A stretch of 64,000 nt of DNA from Platanthera guangdongensis (taxonomy: Eukaryota > Streptophyta > Magnoliopsida > Asparagales > Orchidaceae): the NCBI GenBank assembly GCA_039583875.1, contig CM077155.1, forward strand, positions 6,188,043-6,252,042, in the 5' to 3' direction. The notes below the pieces were generated by a model. It ran no database searches. It saw only the letters and a program-made list of their open reading frames with translations, and had not been told where the DNA came from. Shown piece after piece: positions 1 to 12,374 of this stretch. Each line of letters begins with the position of its first letter. Position 1 is the first letter of the stretch. Both the position numbers and the translations under genes were made by a program.

Positions 1-1348
1 CTATGCAGGAAGAGCTGACTCAATTCAAAAGATGCAAAGTCTGGAAGTTGGTTCCTAAACTAAAGAATCACAATGTCATAGGGACTAAGTGAATCTACAG
101 GAACAAACTTGATGAAAGTGGCATTATAGTTAAGAATAAAGCAAGACTGGTGGTAAAGGGATACAGACAGGAAGAAGGAATAGATTTTGACCAGACATTT
201 GCCCCAATAGCAAGGTTGGAAGCAATAAGGTTGTTCCTTGCCTTTGCAGCTTATCAAGGGTTCAAATTTTTCAGATGAATGTAAAGTCAGCATTTCTAAA
301 TGCTAACTTAAAAGAGGAAGTCTATGTTGAACAACCCTCAGGTTTTGTAGATCCTCTTTATCCTAATTATGTGTATAGGCTTAATAAAGCACTATATGGT
401 TTGAAACAGGCCCCTAGGGCTTGGTATGAAACATTGTCAACATTCCTCATTGAGAACAAATTCTCAAGGGGGAAAATAGACAAAACTCTATTCCTTAGGA
501 AATCAAAAGGCAAGATGATCCTAGTCCAGATATATGTTGATGACATTATCTTTGGATCAGCAGAAAACAACCTTGGTAGAAAGTTTGCCAAACTTATGCA
601 AGGGAAGTTTGAGATGAGCAATATGGGTGAGCTGAAATTCTTCTTGGGACTCCAAGTTAGATAGACTAATGATGGCTTGTTCATATCCCAGTCTAAGTTC
701 ACCAATGAGTTGATTAAGAAATATGGTATGGAGTCAGCCTCCACCATGAGAACTCCAATAGGGTCAAGTATGCCTATAGCAAAGATGATGCAGGGAAACA
801 CCAATGGGGTCAAGAATTTTGAGATATCTTAAGGGAACACCAAATCTTGGCCTTTGGTACTCTAAGAATAGAGATTTTCTACTAACTGGGTATTCAGATG
901 CAGACTTTACAGGATGCAAGGAAGTCAGGAAAAGTACAACTGGCACATGTCAGTTTTTTGGTGGAAGATTGGTGTCATGGAGCAGCAAAAAACAGACAAG
1001 TGTGGGTATTTTCACTGCTGAGTCTGAATATATTGTTGCAGGCAGCTGCTGTGCACAGCAATTATGGATTCAACATCAACTGAAGATTATGGAATCCAGG
1101 TAAGTAGAACTCCATTATTTTGTGATTCTACTAGTGCCATTTCTATTGATAGAAATCATGTTTCTCATAGCAGAACTAAGCACATAGAAATAAGATTTCA
1201 TTTCCATAGAGATCAAGTTGAAAAGGAAGATATAAGTTTAGAATTTGTCAATACTAATTTTCAAATTATTGACATGTTCACCAAACCACTGGATGAAACT
1301 AAATTCAACTATTTTAAAATTGAATTAGGCATGCTGAACTTAGAATAA
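1..1348 (+). pseudogene. SIRE-type copia pol: reverse transcriptase and RNase H, broken
   Basis: Copia reverse transcriptase and RNase H, which copy element RNA into DNA inside virus-like particles. The 5' end is cut by the window. Reading starts in the RT palm and contains an in-frame TGA near 90. A frameshift near 270 leads into the frame carrying ALYGLKQAPRAWY and the catalytic YVDD (about 535-546). A TAG ends that frame at 662-664. Near 800-815 the text jumps from the end of RT straight to the RILRYLKGTP motif before RNase H, so a block of pol that normally lies between them is deleted. RNase H keeps the GYSDADF and SKKQ motifs and the HSRTKHIEI motif, with one more frame change near 1100. 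The end at 1348 matches the usual copia pol end. The family assignment is firm and the gene is certainly dead. Confidence 0.9.
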
Positions 1349-1370
1349 GAATGATAAATTTGACTAAATA

Positions 1371-1690
1371 AATGTGTGTCGACACATAAAGATAAAGGTG
1401 TCGACACTTAGTAGATGGTGTTGACACATAAGAAAAATTCTGTCGACACATCTAGAAGATTGTGTCGACACTCAGAATTTGGTGTCGACACATGGCTATC
1501 CTGACAATTAAATGTCGATGTCGACACATACAGTCATCTGTGTCGACGCGCAGAGATTAGTGTAAGCTCTTAAGATTATTTGTGTCGACACATCGCAATT
1601 GGTGTAGACACATAGAATAGCAATTCTCTGTCAATACTTTAGTAGTCTGTGTCGACACAATCCCAACAGTGTCAACACAATAAGAGTATT
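1371..1690. repeat. Array of TGTGTCGACACA palindromes after pol
   Basis: About twelve copies of the palindrome TGTGTCGACACA (core GTCGAC) or near variants lie between the pol stop and the extra ORF. They are visible at about 1376, 1400, 1420, 1441, 1462, 1483, 1513, 1540, 1583, 1604, 1651 and 1672. Spacing is roughly 20-45 bp and the linkers are A/T-rich and unrelated to one another. The same motif fills the LTR at 5025-5422. No coding potential is seen. Confidence 0.85.
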
Positions 1691-1837
1691 TCTACCCGCC
1701 TTTTGACCTTCTTTGATTAGAAACTTATAAATAGGTGGAAGTAAAACCCTGTCGACTACGCTCTCCAAATTTTTGAGACCAAACCTTTATGTCGACAGAC
1801 CTTAATCTCTCTTCTCTTCAAATCTCTCTCATCCCTA

Positions 1838-4723
1838 ATGGCGCCAAAGCTGGAAGAAAACATTAACGAGGGCTATGAACTAGTTCGCGATGCATTTGCG
1901 AGTGGACCTAGAGAAATTAAAGTTATGATTACCCTAATCATAGAAAATAGATTGGAGTATTTGGTCTCAGAACCTACAAGGATGTGGAAAAAGAAGGTTC
2001 TTGAATTCTACACGACGGCATCTCTGGATTCAAAGGGGGTAAAAATTAAGTCATCTGTATAAGGAACCAAGGTCAAACTCACTCAGAAGAGTTTAAGTAA
2101 AATATTTCAGCTACCCAGGGTTAAAGAAGAAGATGAAATAACATCTTCCATGACAAGAGAAGCACTCCAATGGTGTGGAATAGATCCTGCAACCAAGATT
2201 GGATCCTCAATGAATAGGAAGGGGATGAATTCCCAGGGCAAATTTCTTTCTGAAATTATAGGGAAAGTTATTTTATGCAAGTCAGGGGGACATGATAGGA
2301 TTTCAACCTACATGTTCAATTTGATGACCAGAATTATATTCAAGGTGCAAACAAATTTGTCTGCTGTTATATTTGACAAAATCAAAGAAAGTCTTAAGAA
2401 ACCCAATCTGGGTAGAATCATGAGTTTATATCTGGCTGAGAATATTCCTGAAGTAATGAATCGGATTGCAGGATCTAAGATCAATCATATGAGAAGAATG
2501 GATTTGAGAATACTATCAAGATGGGATAGAGTTCTGACCGAAGATGTTTCTACCCCTCAGAAACAATCAAAGCAGATTCACAAAAAGAAGAGAAGACCCT
2601 CTAAGACCACTGAATCTTCCAGTGATTCAGAAGAAATGGTCGTATTCAGCTCAGATGAAGGAGCAGAAAGGACTAGAAAGTCACCTTCTCTAGAGACTGT
2701 AATTGAAGGACAAATGCAGGGGGAGCAGGCTCGTGCAAGCAACATCCAAATGACACAAGTCCAGGAAGAGCTTAATCAAGGGGGAGCCAATGAGCTTTCT
2801 CCAGTTTCAACTCAACAAGAAGCATTACCCTCAGGGGGAGCTAATGAACAACAGCCACCTGTCCACACAGCTGCACTGGACAGTGAAGCAGCTACACAAT
2901 CTATACTTGAGGTACTACTGGATATCAATCAAGCTGCTATAATTACTGAAAATGATCCACTGAATGTGCATATGAATGATGTTGATCAGATTAACCAAGA
3001 AAATGTCCCTGAGGATGTCATTACCAGGGAAGAAACTTTGGAATTTGAAGGTGAACCATCTGTTAAAGAGACAGTTATACCTCCAGTACAAATGCAACAA
3101 GAGTTCACTCTAGAAGAGTTATTTCCTGACATACAAGATGCAAGGACTAAGGGGGAGCAGCCAAGGACTGAGAAGGAGTTGCCCTCTAGTCCAAAAGACA
3201 TTGTGTACATAGCAAGTTCATCTGATTCTTTTGAAAATGAAGAAGTCTCTAGGGTAAAGAAGAGAAAGCTTATGGAGCTAAGGAAGAGAAGCTTTGGCTA
3301 TAAGAAAGCCTTACAGATTGTCCCACAAACTCCAGCTCCAACCGTAGATTTCAGTTGACTACTAGTGCAACTACAAGTAAAGCTAGATGAATAAAGAGCA
3401 GCTCTTGAGAAATATGTAGATGAGAGCCATAAAGAAGTGCAATCTACATTGGCCCAAGATATCAAGTCCATCAGATTTGAAGTGAATTTACATAAAAAGG
3501 AGATGACAGATTGCTTCCATAAGGGAGGTAATGCTGTAGTTTATTTAGCCAAACAACAAGTGGAAGTCAAAACTCAGATAGATGACATAGCAGTGAAACA
3601 AGGCTATGTTCTGGAAAATCAAATCAGAATGAATGACAATCTAACAGAATCACACAATGTTATTGTAACAGAACTTAAGAAAACAGTAGCTGCTTTCACT
3701 ACAAACTTTGATAAAGAAAAGACTAATTTTGATAAACAACTCAGAGCAAATTTGACTGATGTTAGCATTGTTATCCAAGCTTCCCAAAAGGTAATTGTTG
3801 ATAAGCTGCTGAATTTCAGATTATTCTACAAAGAAAGAACAAATTATCTAGCTAATCAGATAAGGTTTCAAAAGGATGATCTAAGAGACCATGTTGGACG
3901 AGAAGTCATAAAGGGGGAGAGAGTGTTAGTCAATGCAGGCTCTGAACATGCTAAATAGATAACTAATGCTATCAGAGCCACTCTTGGTTATCCACCCCTG
4001 TGTGATAATGATAACACTACTGAATCAGGAATTCAACCTGCTTACTATGAAGGAGTTCAGCAGGAAGTAGCTCAGATTATTTATCCGCCTGCTGATTTTG
4101 AGGGTATTCAATCTGCTGTTCAACAAATGTATAGTCCTCCAAAGGAGGTACAAAATGTAATTATTGAAAAAGTAGAAATGTCTGAAGCCGATTTGAAAAG
4201 AGAGCAAGAAGCTCAACATTCCAAGAAAAGGTTTAGAGAGCAGGCTGAATTAAAGCCTGATTTTGAAAGATGGAGACCCACCTCCAGAAACATTATTCTC
4301 ACTGCCTGGCAAGCTGTTAAAGATAACATGCATGATAGGGGCAAGTCATACTCTGAACAATAATGGAGCAAGTATCAGAAACGGCAAGATATCATACATC
4401 AATTTAGAAGAGATCTCAAAGCTGGGAAGATACCTGCTACTTCTGTGGAGCCTACCAAGGACTTTCCAAAGCCTTATCACAATTTTGAAAGGCAAAAGAT
4501 TAAGGCTGAAGAACTCAAGAAAAAGGATCTTAAAGGAAAGAAGCTAGTTGAAGACACTGAAGCTAATGTACAAGCAAGGATTCAGTCTGGCAAAAGCATT
4601 ATCATCAAGGAGCCTAATCAGTCCTATAATAGATTGACTAGATTTTTGAACTATGTAATCTTGTGTTTTAAAATCTGTGTAATCTGTTGTTCAAAAACTT
4701 CTTGTACTTCAACAAAACACTGA
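1838..4723 (+). pseudogene. Extra (env-like position) ORF of the SIRE-type element, single frame with five stops
   Basis: One reading frame runs from the ATG at 1838 to the TAA ending at 4723 (about 960 codons). It has no frameshift and is interrupted only by in-frame stops at 2060 (TAA), 3356 (TGA), 3389 (TAA), 3956 (TAG) and 4361 (TAA). The first 200 residues resemble the 'putative plant transposon protein' type domain seen in many plant elements (WKKKVLEFY near residue 50). The middle is acidic and Ser/Glu-rich with several GGA-containing stretches, and has a basic KKKRR patch near residue 250. From about 3390 the frame is rich in Lys, Glu and Gln, suggesting coiled coil. The last 25 codons are hydrophobic and Cys-rich (FLNYVILCFKICVICC). 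The position after pol matches the env-like ORF of SIRE elements. Homology to a true envelope is not shown and no function is claimed. Confidence 0.75.
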
Positions 4724-4874
4724 TTCATGCTCACTATATTTTTCATGTTTTGTGACGATATAATATGCTGGTTTTGTTTATATGTTACCCTGACTAAATA
4801 ATCATTTATACATCATAATCTATGTTTTATTATAAAGTGATGTATATTATTGACTAAGAGTTATGACTTCTCCA

Positions 4875-4887
4875 AATAGGGGGAGAT
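4875..4887 (+). other. Polypurine tract of the SIRE-type element
   Basis: The purine run AATAGGGGGAGA sits directly before the TG that opens the 3' LTR (4888). Its position and composition are those of a plus-strand DNA primer. Confidence 0.85.
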
Positions 4888-5024
4888 TGTTGGGTACATT
4901 GGAAAATGTGTACCAGATTTGGAGAACCCTCACCTAACTCAATGATATTCATCAATGTGTATTTGATGTTGTGTTGAGTTTCAATGTGCAGGTTAAGAAA
5001 ATGCAGAAAAAGTTTCTAAGCACA

Positions 5025-5422
5025 AGTGTCGACACTTGACAAAAAATGTGTCGACACTTGGGAAGAGCTGTATCGACACCAGGAGCTAGATTGTGTCGAC
5101 GCACAGGACTTGTGTCGATGCACAGAAAATCTGTCGACAAGAAGGACTTGTGTCGACACATTCCAGAATTCTATCGACAACACTTGTGTCAACACACAGG
5201 ACTTGTGTCGACACACTCCAGAATTCTGTCGACATCAACTTTGTCGAGACTAGAAGCTGTTGTGTTGACACACAGGACTTGTGTCGACACATTCCACAGA
5301 AGCTATGTCAAGAAGAAAAAGAAGAGCTTTGTCGACATTATGTGAGCTGTGTCGACATCACCAAGGATAGTGTCGACACATGATCTATTTATTTCGACAC
5401 ATTTGAAGTATTGTCTCGACAC
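5025..5422. repeat. Palindrome array (TGTGTCGACACA) in U3 of the SIRE LTR
   Basis: About twenty copies of GTGTCGACAC and close variants, many followed by AGGACTTG or TCCAGAATTC. Starts at 5027, 5049, 5071, 5095, 5114, 5133, 5152 and 5172 show spacings of 19-24 bp, close to two helical turns. The array lies upstream of the TATA box, so in U3. The short frames that stay open across it on both strands are a by-product of the repeats. Confidence 0.9.
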
Positions 5423-5567
5423 TTTGCTGCTGAGTTAAAGTTCAATGAAGTATCAGATATCATGACTGGAGACTTGACAGTTGTCACAACCAACAAAGTA
5501 GTTACATCTGTCAGAGATATAAGAAGGCCGTTAGGAACCGGATCAGCCGATAATCTCAGATGAGGTC

Positions 5568-5576
5568 TATATAAAG
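5568..5576 (+). promoter_or_regulatory. TATA box of the SIRE LTR
   Basis: TATATAAAG about 680 bp into the LTR and 150 bp after the palindrome array, in the expected place for the U3/R boundary. It would drive transcription of a downstream full-length element. Here it points into flanking DNA. Confidence 0.65.
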
Positions 5577-6511
5577 ACCTATTCTATCAACAGACGAGAT
5601 TGAACAAGAAGAGACAACCAACAACTAAGAAGAAGAGAAGTATTCATCCAGAAATCAACAAGTCTCTAAGGGCAGATCCTGAATAACTCTGCAAGAAGAA
5701 TTCAGAGCCACATCTGAATAGAAGAAGGAAGCTAATTGAAGATCATCTCCAAGAAGATCAATCTTACTTTGTTCAAATTCAAGAAGCTTTGAAAAAGCTA
5801 AGACAGGTTGGATCTAAAGCTGTCAGATCTATCAAGAACTGACCAAGAAACCTTCAACCCTTTCTCTCTCTACCTGGGTGAAGGTTCTATCTGTTTTGGC
5901 AATCAATTTCTCTGTACGATAATTTATAGATCTGAGTGTAGGAGAGTTATCTCTTTGAGTTGTAAGCCTAAATCTATAAAGGCTGAGGTTGGGTTGAGTG
6001 CTCGAGGTAGGGGATTAATTTCTCTGAGTTGTAGGCCTGTTGAAGAGGATGACGTAGGGCTTGATTGCCTGAGTTGTAGGAGTGTGGACTCACTCTGAGG
6101 TAGGATTCTCTGGGAGGATCTGAGCTGTAGGACTTGCTGAAGTCTGATTTGTAGGAACCATTCAAGGTTCTCAGTTGTAAGATCTGAGGATCTGAGAAGA
6201 AAGAAGGGAGTTAGGCCAAATCTAGTACACTATTAGATAGGCGAAGAGGGAAAGTGGATGTACCCATCACTTGGGGAACCACTATAAATCTGTGTATCTT
6301 CTGTGTTGCTATTTTATTTAAATCTGTGTTGTGAACCGTGCTGTGATAAATTTTGCATAAGTGATCTAACAGTGATATAATTTTTATCTGCCTAAGTAAA
6401 AAGAATTGTACCTATTCACCCCCCACCCCCCTCTAGGTGTTTTAGGTATCTTGAAACCAATTCTTGCAGATGTGTTGGACCGGGTCTCCCTTCCCGGTGT
6501 AGTAGGACATC

Positions 6512-6516
6512 TCGGG
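6512..6516. other. Target-site duplication TCGGG, left copy
   Basis: TCGGG immediately before the LTR start at 6517. The same five bases follow the last LTR at 16190-16194. Confidence 0.9.
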
Positions 6517-8559
6517 TGTAATGCCTCCACTCGTCACATGGAATATAACGGTGGGTCCGGTCGGGGCCCTACGCCATATTTCACAGACAGGCGGTGGAAT
6601 TACGTGTGGAAATCAAAATTTACTCGTATCCTAATTAGAAGCATTCTGGCGCAACATTTTAAGTTAGATGAACTTAGTACAGCGAATGTCCACTAATATA
6701 TAAACTCCACATTTATATATTTGTAACCAGGAATGTATACAACACACACACCCATGACCTTGAGGGCTTACAAGTTGCGCTTTCTAAAAATGTACAATTT
6801 CATACATCGGCACGTAGCCCGGCCACACATGAAATCCAACCACGCTTCGCACGCCTTCAAGGGCCTTTAGCAGCAAGCCTCCACTACGCTCAGCACCTAC
6901 AATTAGCCATCCACCCAAGGGCGGCAAACAAAGTAACAGTCAGCTTTAGCTGACCAATTATAACAACTCTATCCCTTACCCGGGGCAGTGGTTCCTTACC
7001 TGTATGCATTTGCCATAATAATATCTAGCAATCACAAACAAGTGCACTCAGGCACAATAGGATCACAAACGCCAGTCGTAACCAGACGTTATGTGCACTT
7101 ATGGCTCCTTACGGTGTACTGGTCTCCGAGGCAATACCACCGATTAGAGAATTAATCCCTTATTGGCTAGCCGGTCCTAGTCACCACAACCCGCAGATTG
7201 GTTGCATTCCGCCCACACCACTCAAAGGTGATAACCTCACAGCAAACTTGAGCAATAAGATCGACCCACCAATATGGTGCAGCAAGTAGGGTCTGCCACG
7301 CGTCCTCCCAAACATTGCCACTAATTGACCTCCAAAACAACCAGGGTCAGGTTAACCTTTCTCGTGCTCAATCCGTCAGTAGCGCACCACTAGATGCGGG
7401 TCGGCCTTCCCTCCTGATTAGCTGTAGGTTTTCGCTCTTCCAGAGCAATTAGCGCTCACAGCGCTCACACCACAAGGAGCTTATGCAAAGCATCCAAGAT
7501 CCATCCATCCACACATCCATACATCCATACACAACAGCCATACGTATAAACCATACACAGTTATCAAATCCACAGAGTCTTCTCTGGTTTACCCATAATC
7601 ATCACCAATCCAGACTAACCGTCCAGATGTGCTTCACAAAGCATACATATGCCATACTCCACACTTCCGGCTCTAGATACAAACTCAACCAAGGAATCAC
7701 TTCCGATATCCACCTCTTGGTGGAGGATTCCATGCAAATGCATAAAGAAAGTACTTTGATGTTCAAGAAGGATATCGTTACCCTTGAAGATCGCTTCGGA
7801 GCAATGAATTAGCCAGATGGAAATCACCACCTCGGCTTTGACTTCACGATTCCGATCTCGGATCTTGATTCCGCACTTCGTAGCTCCTCTAGCAGCTGGT
7901 TTCTCCTTCCTTCTTTCCTTCCTTGGACCCCTCTCTCACTTTCTCTCTCTTTGAGAATGAGAAGAAGAAGATTAGAATGAAGGGATTTTATCCCCATTTC
8001 TCGGCCTTTATCCACTTGGAAGGAGTCTGGACCATTGAATCCAGAACATGGAAACGAACGACTCAGATCTGCCCCAAAATAGGCTGAACACGGCCTGACA
8101 TGCCCTTTGACACGCCCGTATCACAGGTCGTGTCACTTAAGCGGCAGTCAACCTACTCAAACCCAACCAGTACACGGCTGTGTGACACGCCCGTGTCACA
8201 TCCTACACGCCTGTGTCATGCCTGACACGGCTGTGTAAAGTAACTGTGTACTTCACAAAGCACAATCTTCACCTCACTCGAGCAGGACACAGCCATAGGA
8301 CACGCCCGTGTCCCAGCCGTGTACCCCAGGACACACTCGTGTCCCCCAACACACGCATTCCTCACTAAAACCCGCAAAGGACACGCTCTGTGACACGTCC
8401 GTGTTATAGGTCGTGTACTCCCTTGGCTTGCCACTCGACAATCATCGAGCGCAGTTCGTCGACCACACACTCAACCCGAGCATGACACGCCCTGGGACAC
8501 GCCCGTGTCCAGGCCGTATCCCCCAACCTGAAACCCAAATTGTGCTTTGGGGTGTTACA
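6517..8559 (-). repeat. LTR 1 of the three-LTR gypsy (3' LTR)
   Basis: 2043 bp, starting TGTAATGCC and ending GGTGTTACA on the + strand (TGTAACACC...GGCATTACA on the coding strand). The U3 end (about 8090-8540) is packed with GACACG/CGTGTC motifs such as ACACGCCCGTGT. Its + strand text aligns along its full length with the copies at 10334 and 14163. No gene is seen. Confidence 0.92.
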
Positions 8560-8576
8560 ATCCTCCCCTCCTTTAA
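8560..8576 (-). other. Polypurine tract, first internal region
   Basis: Reads AAAGGAGGGGAGGAT on the - strand, directly abutting the TGTAACACC LTR start at 8559. An equivalent tract lies at 12375-12391. Confidence 0.85.
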
Positions 8577-8986
8577 AAAAATTTCGTCCCCAAAATTTGG
8601 CTCAACCACAACCAGCAACATAACCACTCTACGTTGCACCATCAGCAACTGATCACTCAAAGAAAGCGAGCCGGGTTAGAGCTCAGAGGCCGCATCTTGT
8701 CTCGCCCCAAGGCATCGCACAAAACAAACAACACATTACCTATTTCTACCATATGTACATTCCTAATAGATCCATGTATCCTCTATGTACACCCAGCTAT
8801 CCAAACATCGTGTGTTATACACTTTGATCGAGTGATCACTGAAATAAAAACAGGTGTACGCAAACATCTCATTCTTCAGTTCGTTATTAAACAACATGGA
8901 CACAAACAGTACAACATTTATGTTTGTACCGACATACACCAACATGTATGTACATCCCCAAAGTCACATAGTTTACTCTTTCATGT

Positions 8987-10168
8987 TTATTTCTGCTCAC
9001 TAGCATCATTTTGCAAATAGAGCTTCATAGCTTCTTGGAGTGCTAAATTAAACACACGAGGTTGAACTTCACCAATTGAGCTTTGCGGCTCCTGCACTTC
9101 CAAATTATGCAGTCGAGGTTGCGCCCGGGATGTAGATGACTCGGCCACTACTTTACCCTTCTCTTCATACGACGCACCTACCTTTTTCTCACCCCTTGGA
9201 GCGTCACTCCAACAATTGTTGGCTAAATGTCCTTGCTTGCCACATCGATAACATGTACGTGTCTCCACATGTCCTTGTACATAAGTTGCTCCTGAATAAA
9301 CAGTAGACGGAGTTGGTTCAGTGGGCCTGAACGTTTTCTTATCTCATCTCCTAAACTCCGACTGTTCCGGCTGCGGAACTTTGAATTCTGGCTTCTCCAT
9401 TGCCATACTCTTCTTCTCTTGTACCCGCTTTAAATCCTTCTCCAGTGCCCGGGTTGTATCTACCAACGCTTGGAATCCCAAGTTCACCGAACTGGGGAGT
9501 GCCAACCTTAACTCATCATGCAATCCCTCGTAAAAGTGATTCGTCTTTCGTGCTTCCTCAGCGAAGCGTGCCATCCTGGTAAACTCACGCAAGTAAGTAT
9601 CAATATCATGCTCACCCTGCACCAGACGTAGAAACTCATTCTCCATGGCAATCCGCTGCGACACTGGCACATACTTGGCCAGAAATAACCGTGAGAATTC
9701 TTCAATCAATATTTCTTCCAATCCTCACACTGCCAAGTGATGCACTTCCACTTCGTCCCGCCAAAGCCGCGCATCGCCTTCCAACAGAAACATGGCTAAC
9801 ATCACCTTCTGTGCATCTGCAGTCTGGATTGCTCCCAAGATTCTTTTGACTCTTGCAAGTCAATCTTCTGCCTGCGTTGGGGAAATCGCCCCACCAAACA
9901 TAGGTGGATGAAATTCCATAAACCTCTTCAACTGCTCATCCGCTCCTTACTCAGCTATCACAACGTCAGCGCACCCTTGCCTTGCACCAAGCCATACTGG
10001 CACCCATGCAGTCCTTGCCTGCACAGTAGGTTGTGCTTGTAACACTGTAAGCATTGTCTCAGTCACCACACGTATGGTCTCCGTTGAGGGAGGTGTAGGC
10101 GCTTCAACTGGTGCCGCACTCTCGTCCGAATGCTGGGGCTCAGACAGCCCAGCACCACTCCTTGCCAC
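8987..10168 (-). pseudogene. Gag (capsid/nucleocapsid) of the first internal region, broken
   Basis: A gypsy-type gag, which would package element RNA. The recognisable capsid core (about 9344-9940) includes LARLWRDEVEV-like, EFSRLFLAKYVP and EFLRLVQGEHD motifs. It is followed by a basic linker and an intact CCHC knuckle, CYRCGKQGHLANNC (about 9210-9255). The frame is broken by stops near 9720 and 9340 and by further lesions between 9720 and 9950. A Pro/Thr/Glu-rich N-terminal part reaches about 10168. No protease or pol follows: after the knuckle about 430 bp of non-coding sequence lead to the polypurine tract. The gag would have to be complemented by another element. Confidence 0.8.
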
Positions 10169-10317
10169 CTATCAATGTACAAAACACCATTAATCATCCA
10201 TTTCATAACGATAATTATACATTGACTGCACGCTCACGCACCTTACGTGCATGGATTACATTCCTAGTGGACATTCGTGAGTTCATTATGTTCTTCCCTC
10301 CCAAACAATCTCAACCA

Positions 10318-10331
10318 GGCTCTGATACCAC
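10318..10331 (-). other. Primer binding site (tRNA-iMet type), first internal region
   Basis: The - strand reads TGGTATCAGAGCC two bases inside the LTR that starts at 10334, complementary to the 3' end of initiator methionine tRNA. Confidence 0.9.
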
Positions 10332-10333
10332 TT

Positions 10334-12374
10334 TCTAACGCCTCCACTCGTCATTTGGAATATAACGGTGGGTTCGGCCGGGGCCCCATGCCATATTTCA
10401 CAGACAGGCGGTGGAATTACGTGTGGAAATCAAAATTTACTCGTATCCTAACTCAAAGCATTATAGCGCAGCATTTTAAGTTAGATGAACTCAGAACAAC
10501 GAATGTCCACTAATATATAAACTCCACATTTATATATCTATAACAAGGAATGTATACAACATACACACCCATGACCTTAAGGCCTTACAAGTTGCGCTTT
10601 CTAAAAATGTAAAATTTCATACATCGGCACGCAGGCCGGCCACACATGAAATCCAACCACGCTTCACACGGCCTTCAAGGGCCTTTAGCAGCAAGCCTCC
10701 ACTTCGCTCAACACCTGCAATTAGCCATCCACCAAAGAGCAGCAAACAAAGTAACGGTCAGCTTTAGCTGACCAATTATAATGACCCTACCCCTTTCCCG
10801 GGGCAGTGGTTCCTTTCCTGTATGCATTTTCCATAATAATATCTAGCAATCACAAACAAGTGCACTCAGGCACAACAAGATCACAAATGTCGGTCGCAAC
10901 CAGACGCTCCGTGCACTCAGGGCACCTTACGGTGTACCGGTCTCCGAGGCAACACCACCGATTAGACAATTAATCACTTGTTGTCTGGACGGTCCTAGTC
11001 ACCCCAACCCGCAGATTGGTTGCATTCCGCCCACAGCACTCAGAGGTGATAACCTCATGGCAAACTTGAGCAATAAGATCGACCCACCAATGTGGTGCAG
11101 CAAGTAGGGTCTGTCATGCGTCCTCCCAAACATTGTCACTAATCGACCTCCCAAAATAACCAGGGTCAGGTTAGCCTTTCCCGTGCTCAATCCGTCAGTA
11201 GCGCACCTCTAAACGCGGGTCGGCCTTCCCTCCTTATTAGCCGCAGCTTTTCTCTCTCTTAGAGCAATTAGCGCTAACAACGCTTACACCACAAGGAGAT
11301 TACGCAAAGCATCCAAGATCCATCCATCCACACATCCATACACAACAGCCATACGTACAAAATATACACAGTTATCAAATCCATGGAGTCTTCTCCGGTT
11401 TACCCATAATCATCACCAAATCCAGACTAATCGTCCAGATGGGCTTCACACAACATGCTTATGCCGTACTACATACTTCCGGCTCTAGATGCAGACTTAA
11501 CCAAGGAATCACTTCCGATATCCACCTCTTGGTGGAGGATTCCATGCAAATGCATAAAGAAAGGACTTCGATGTCCAAGAAGGAGATCGTTACCCTTGAA
11601 GATTGCTTTGGAGCCATGAATTAGCCGGATGGAAATCACCGCCTCGGCTTTGAATTCATGAATCCGATCTCGGATCTTGATTCTGCACTCCGCAGCTCCT
11701 CTAGCAGCTGGTTTCTCCTTCCTCCTTTCCTTCATTGGACACCTCACTCTCTTTATCTCTCTTTGAGAATGAGAAGAAGAAGAAGATGAGAATGAAGGGA
11801 TTTTATCCCCATTTCTCGGCCTTTATCCACATGGACGGAGTCTGGACCATTGGATCCAGAACAGGGAAATGAACGGCTCATATCTGCCCCAAAATAGGCT
11901 GAACACGGCCTGACACGCCCTGTGACACGCCCGCGTAATAGGCTATGTCACTTAAGCGGCAGTCAACCGACTCAAACCCAACTAGTACACGGCCGTATGA
12001 CAGGCCCGTGTCAAATCCTACATGCCCGTGTCATGCCTGACACGGCCATGTCAAGTAGCCGTGTACTTCACAAAGCACAATCTTCACCTCACCCGAGCAG
12101 GACATGGCCATGGGACATACCTGTGTCCTAGGCCGTGTACCCCAGGACACACCCGTGTCCTCCAGCACACGCATTCCTCACTGAAACTCGCAAAGGACAT
12201 GCCCTTTGACATGCCCGTATGACAGGCCGTGTACTCCCTTGGCTTGCCACTCGACGATTGTCGAGCGTAGTTCGTCGACCACACACTTAGCCGAGCACGA
12301 CATGCACTGGGACACGCCCGTGTCCAGGCCATGTCACCCAACCTGAAACCCAAATTGGGCTTTGGGGTGTTACA
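10334..12374 (-). repeat. LTR 2 (shared middle LTR) of the three-LTR gypsy
   Basis: 2041 bp. It serves as the 5' LTR of the first internal region and the 3' LTR of the second. No 5-bp duplication is seen at its edges: a primer site lies on its left and a polypurine tract on its right. It has the same CGTGTC-rich U3 (about 11905-12340). The + strand first bases are TCTAACG instead of TGTAATG, so this terminus is mutated. Confidence 0.92.

Larger units (their letters stand above)
1..6459 (+). mobile_element. SIRE-lineage Ty1-copia retrotransposon, 3' part
   Basis: The window opens inside copia pol. In order it then holds RT/RNase H (1-1348), an array of palindromes, a long extra ORF (1838-4723), a polypurine tract (4875-4887) and a 3' LTR from 4888. 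Pol followed by a large extra ORF before the 3' LTR is the known SIRE/Maximus plan. The 5' LTR, gag, protease and integrase lie outside the window, so the target duplication cannot be checked. The 3' edge is placed at the CA at 6458-6459 because gypsy gag sequence follows soon after. CA at 6467-6468 is an alternative. Confidence 0.85.
4888..6459 (+). repeat. 3' LTR of the SIRE-type element
   Basis: Begins TGTTGGGTACATT after the polypurine tract. It contains a palindrome array (5025-5422) and a TATA box (5568-5576). It ends in a C-rich stretch with the CCCCTCTAGGTG type sequence common near SIRE LTR ends. The length is about 1.57 kb. The first 100 bp resemble the start of the LTR at 22090. 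The exact right edge is uncertain because the partner LTR is not in the window. No real ORF is seen. Confidence 0.8.

Noticed and set aside
1371..1690. CRISPR-like array of short repeats and unique spacers
   Set aside because: Repeats are 10-12 bp palindromes with variable sequence in a plant retroelement. No cas genes, and spacers are too short and irregular.
5025..5400. Several overlapping short ORFs on both strands rich in CRH, STQ and VDT
   Set aside because: They are translations of the TGTGTCGACACA array. Frames are open because of the repeat, not selection.
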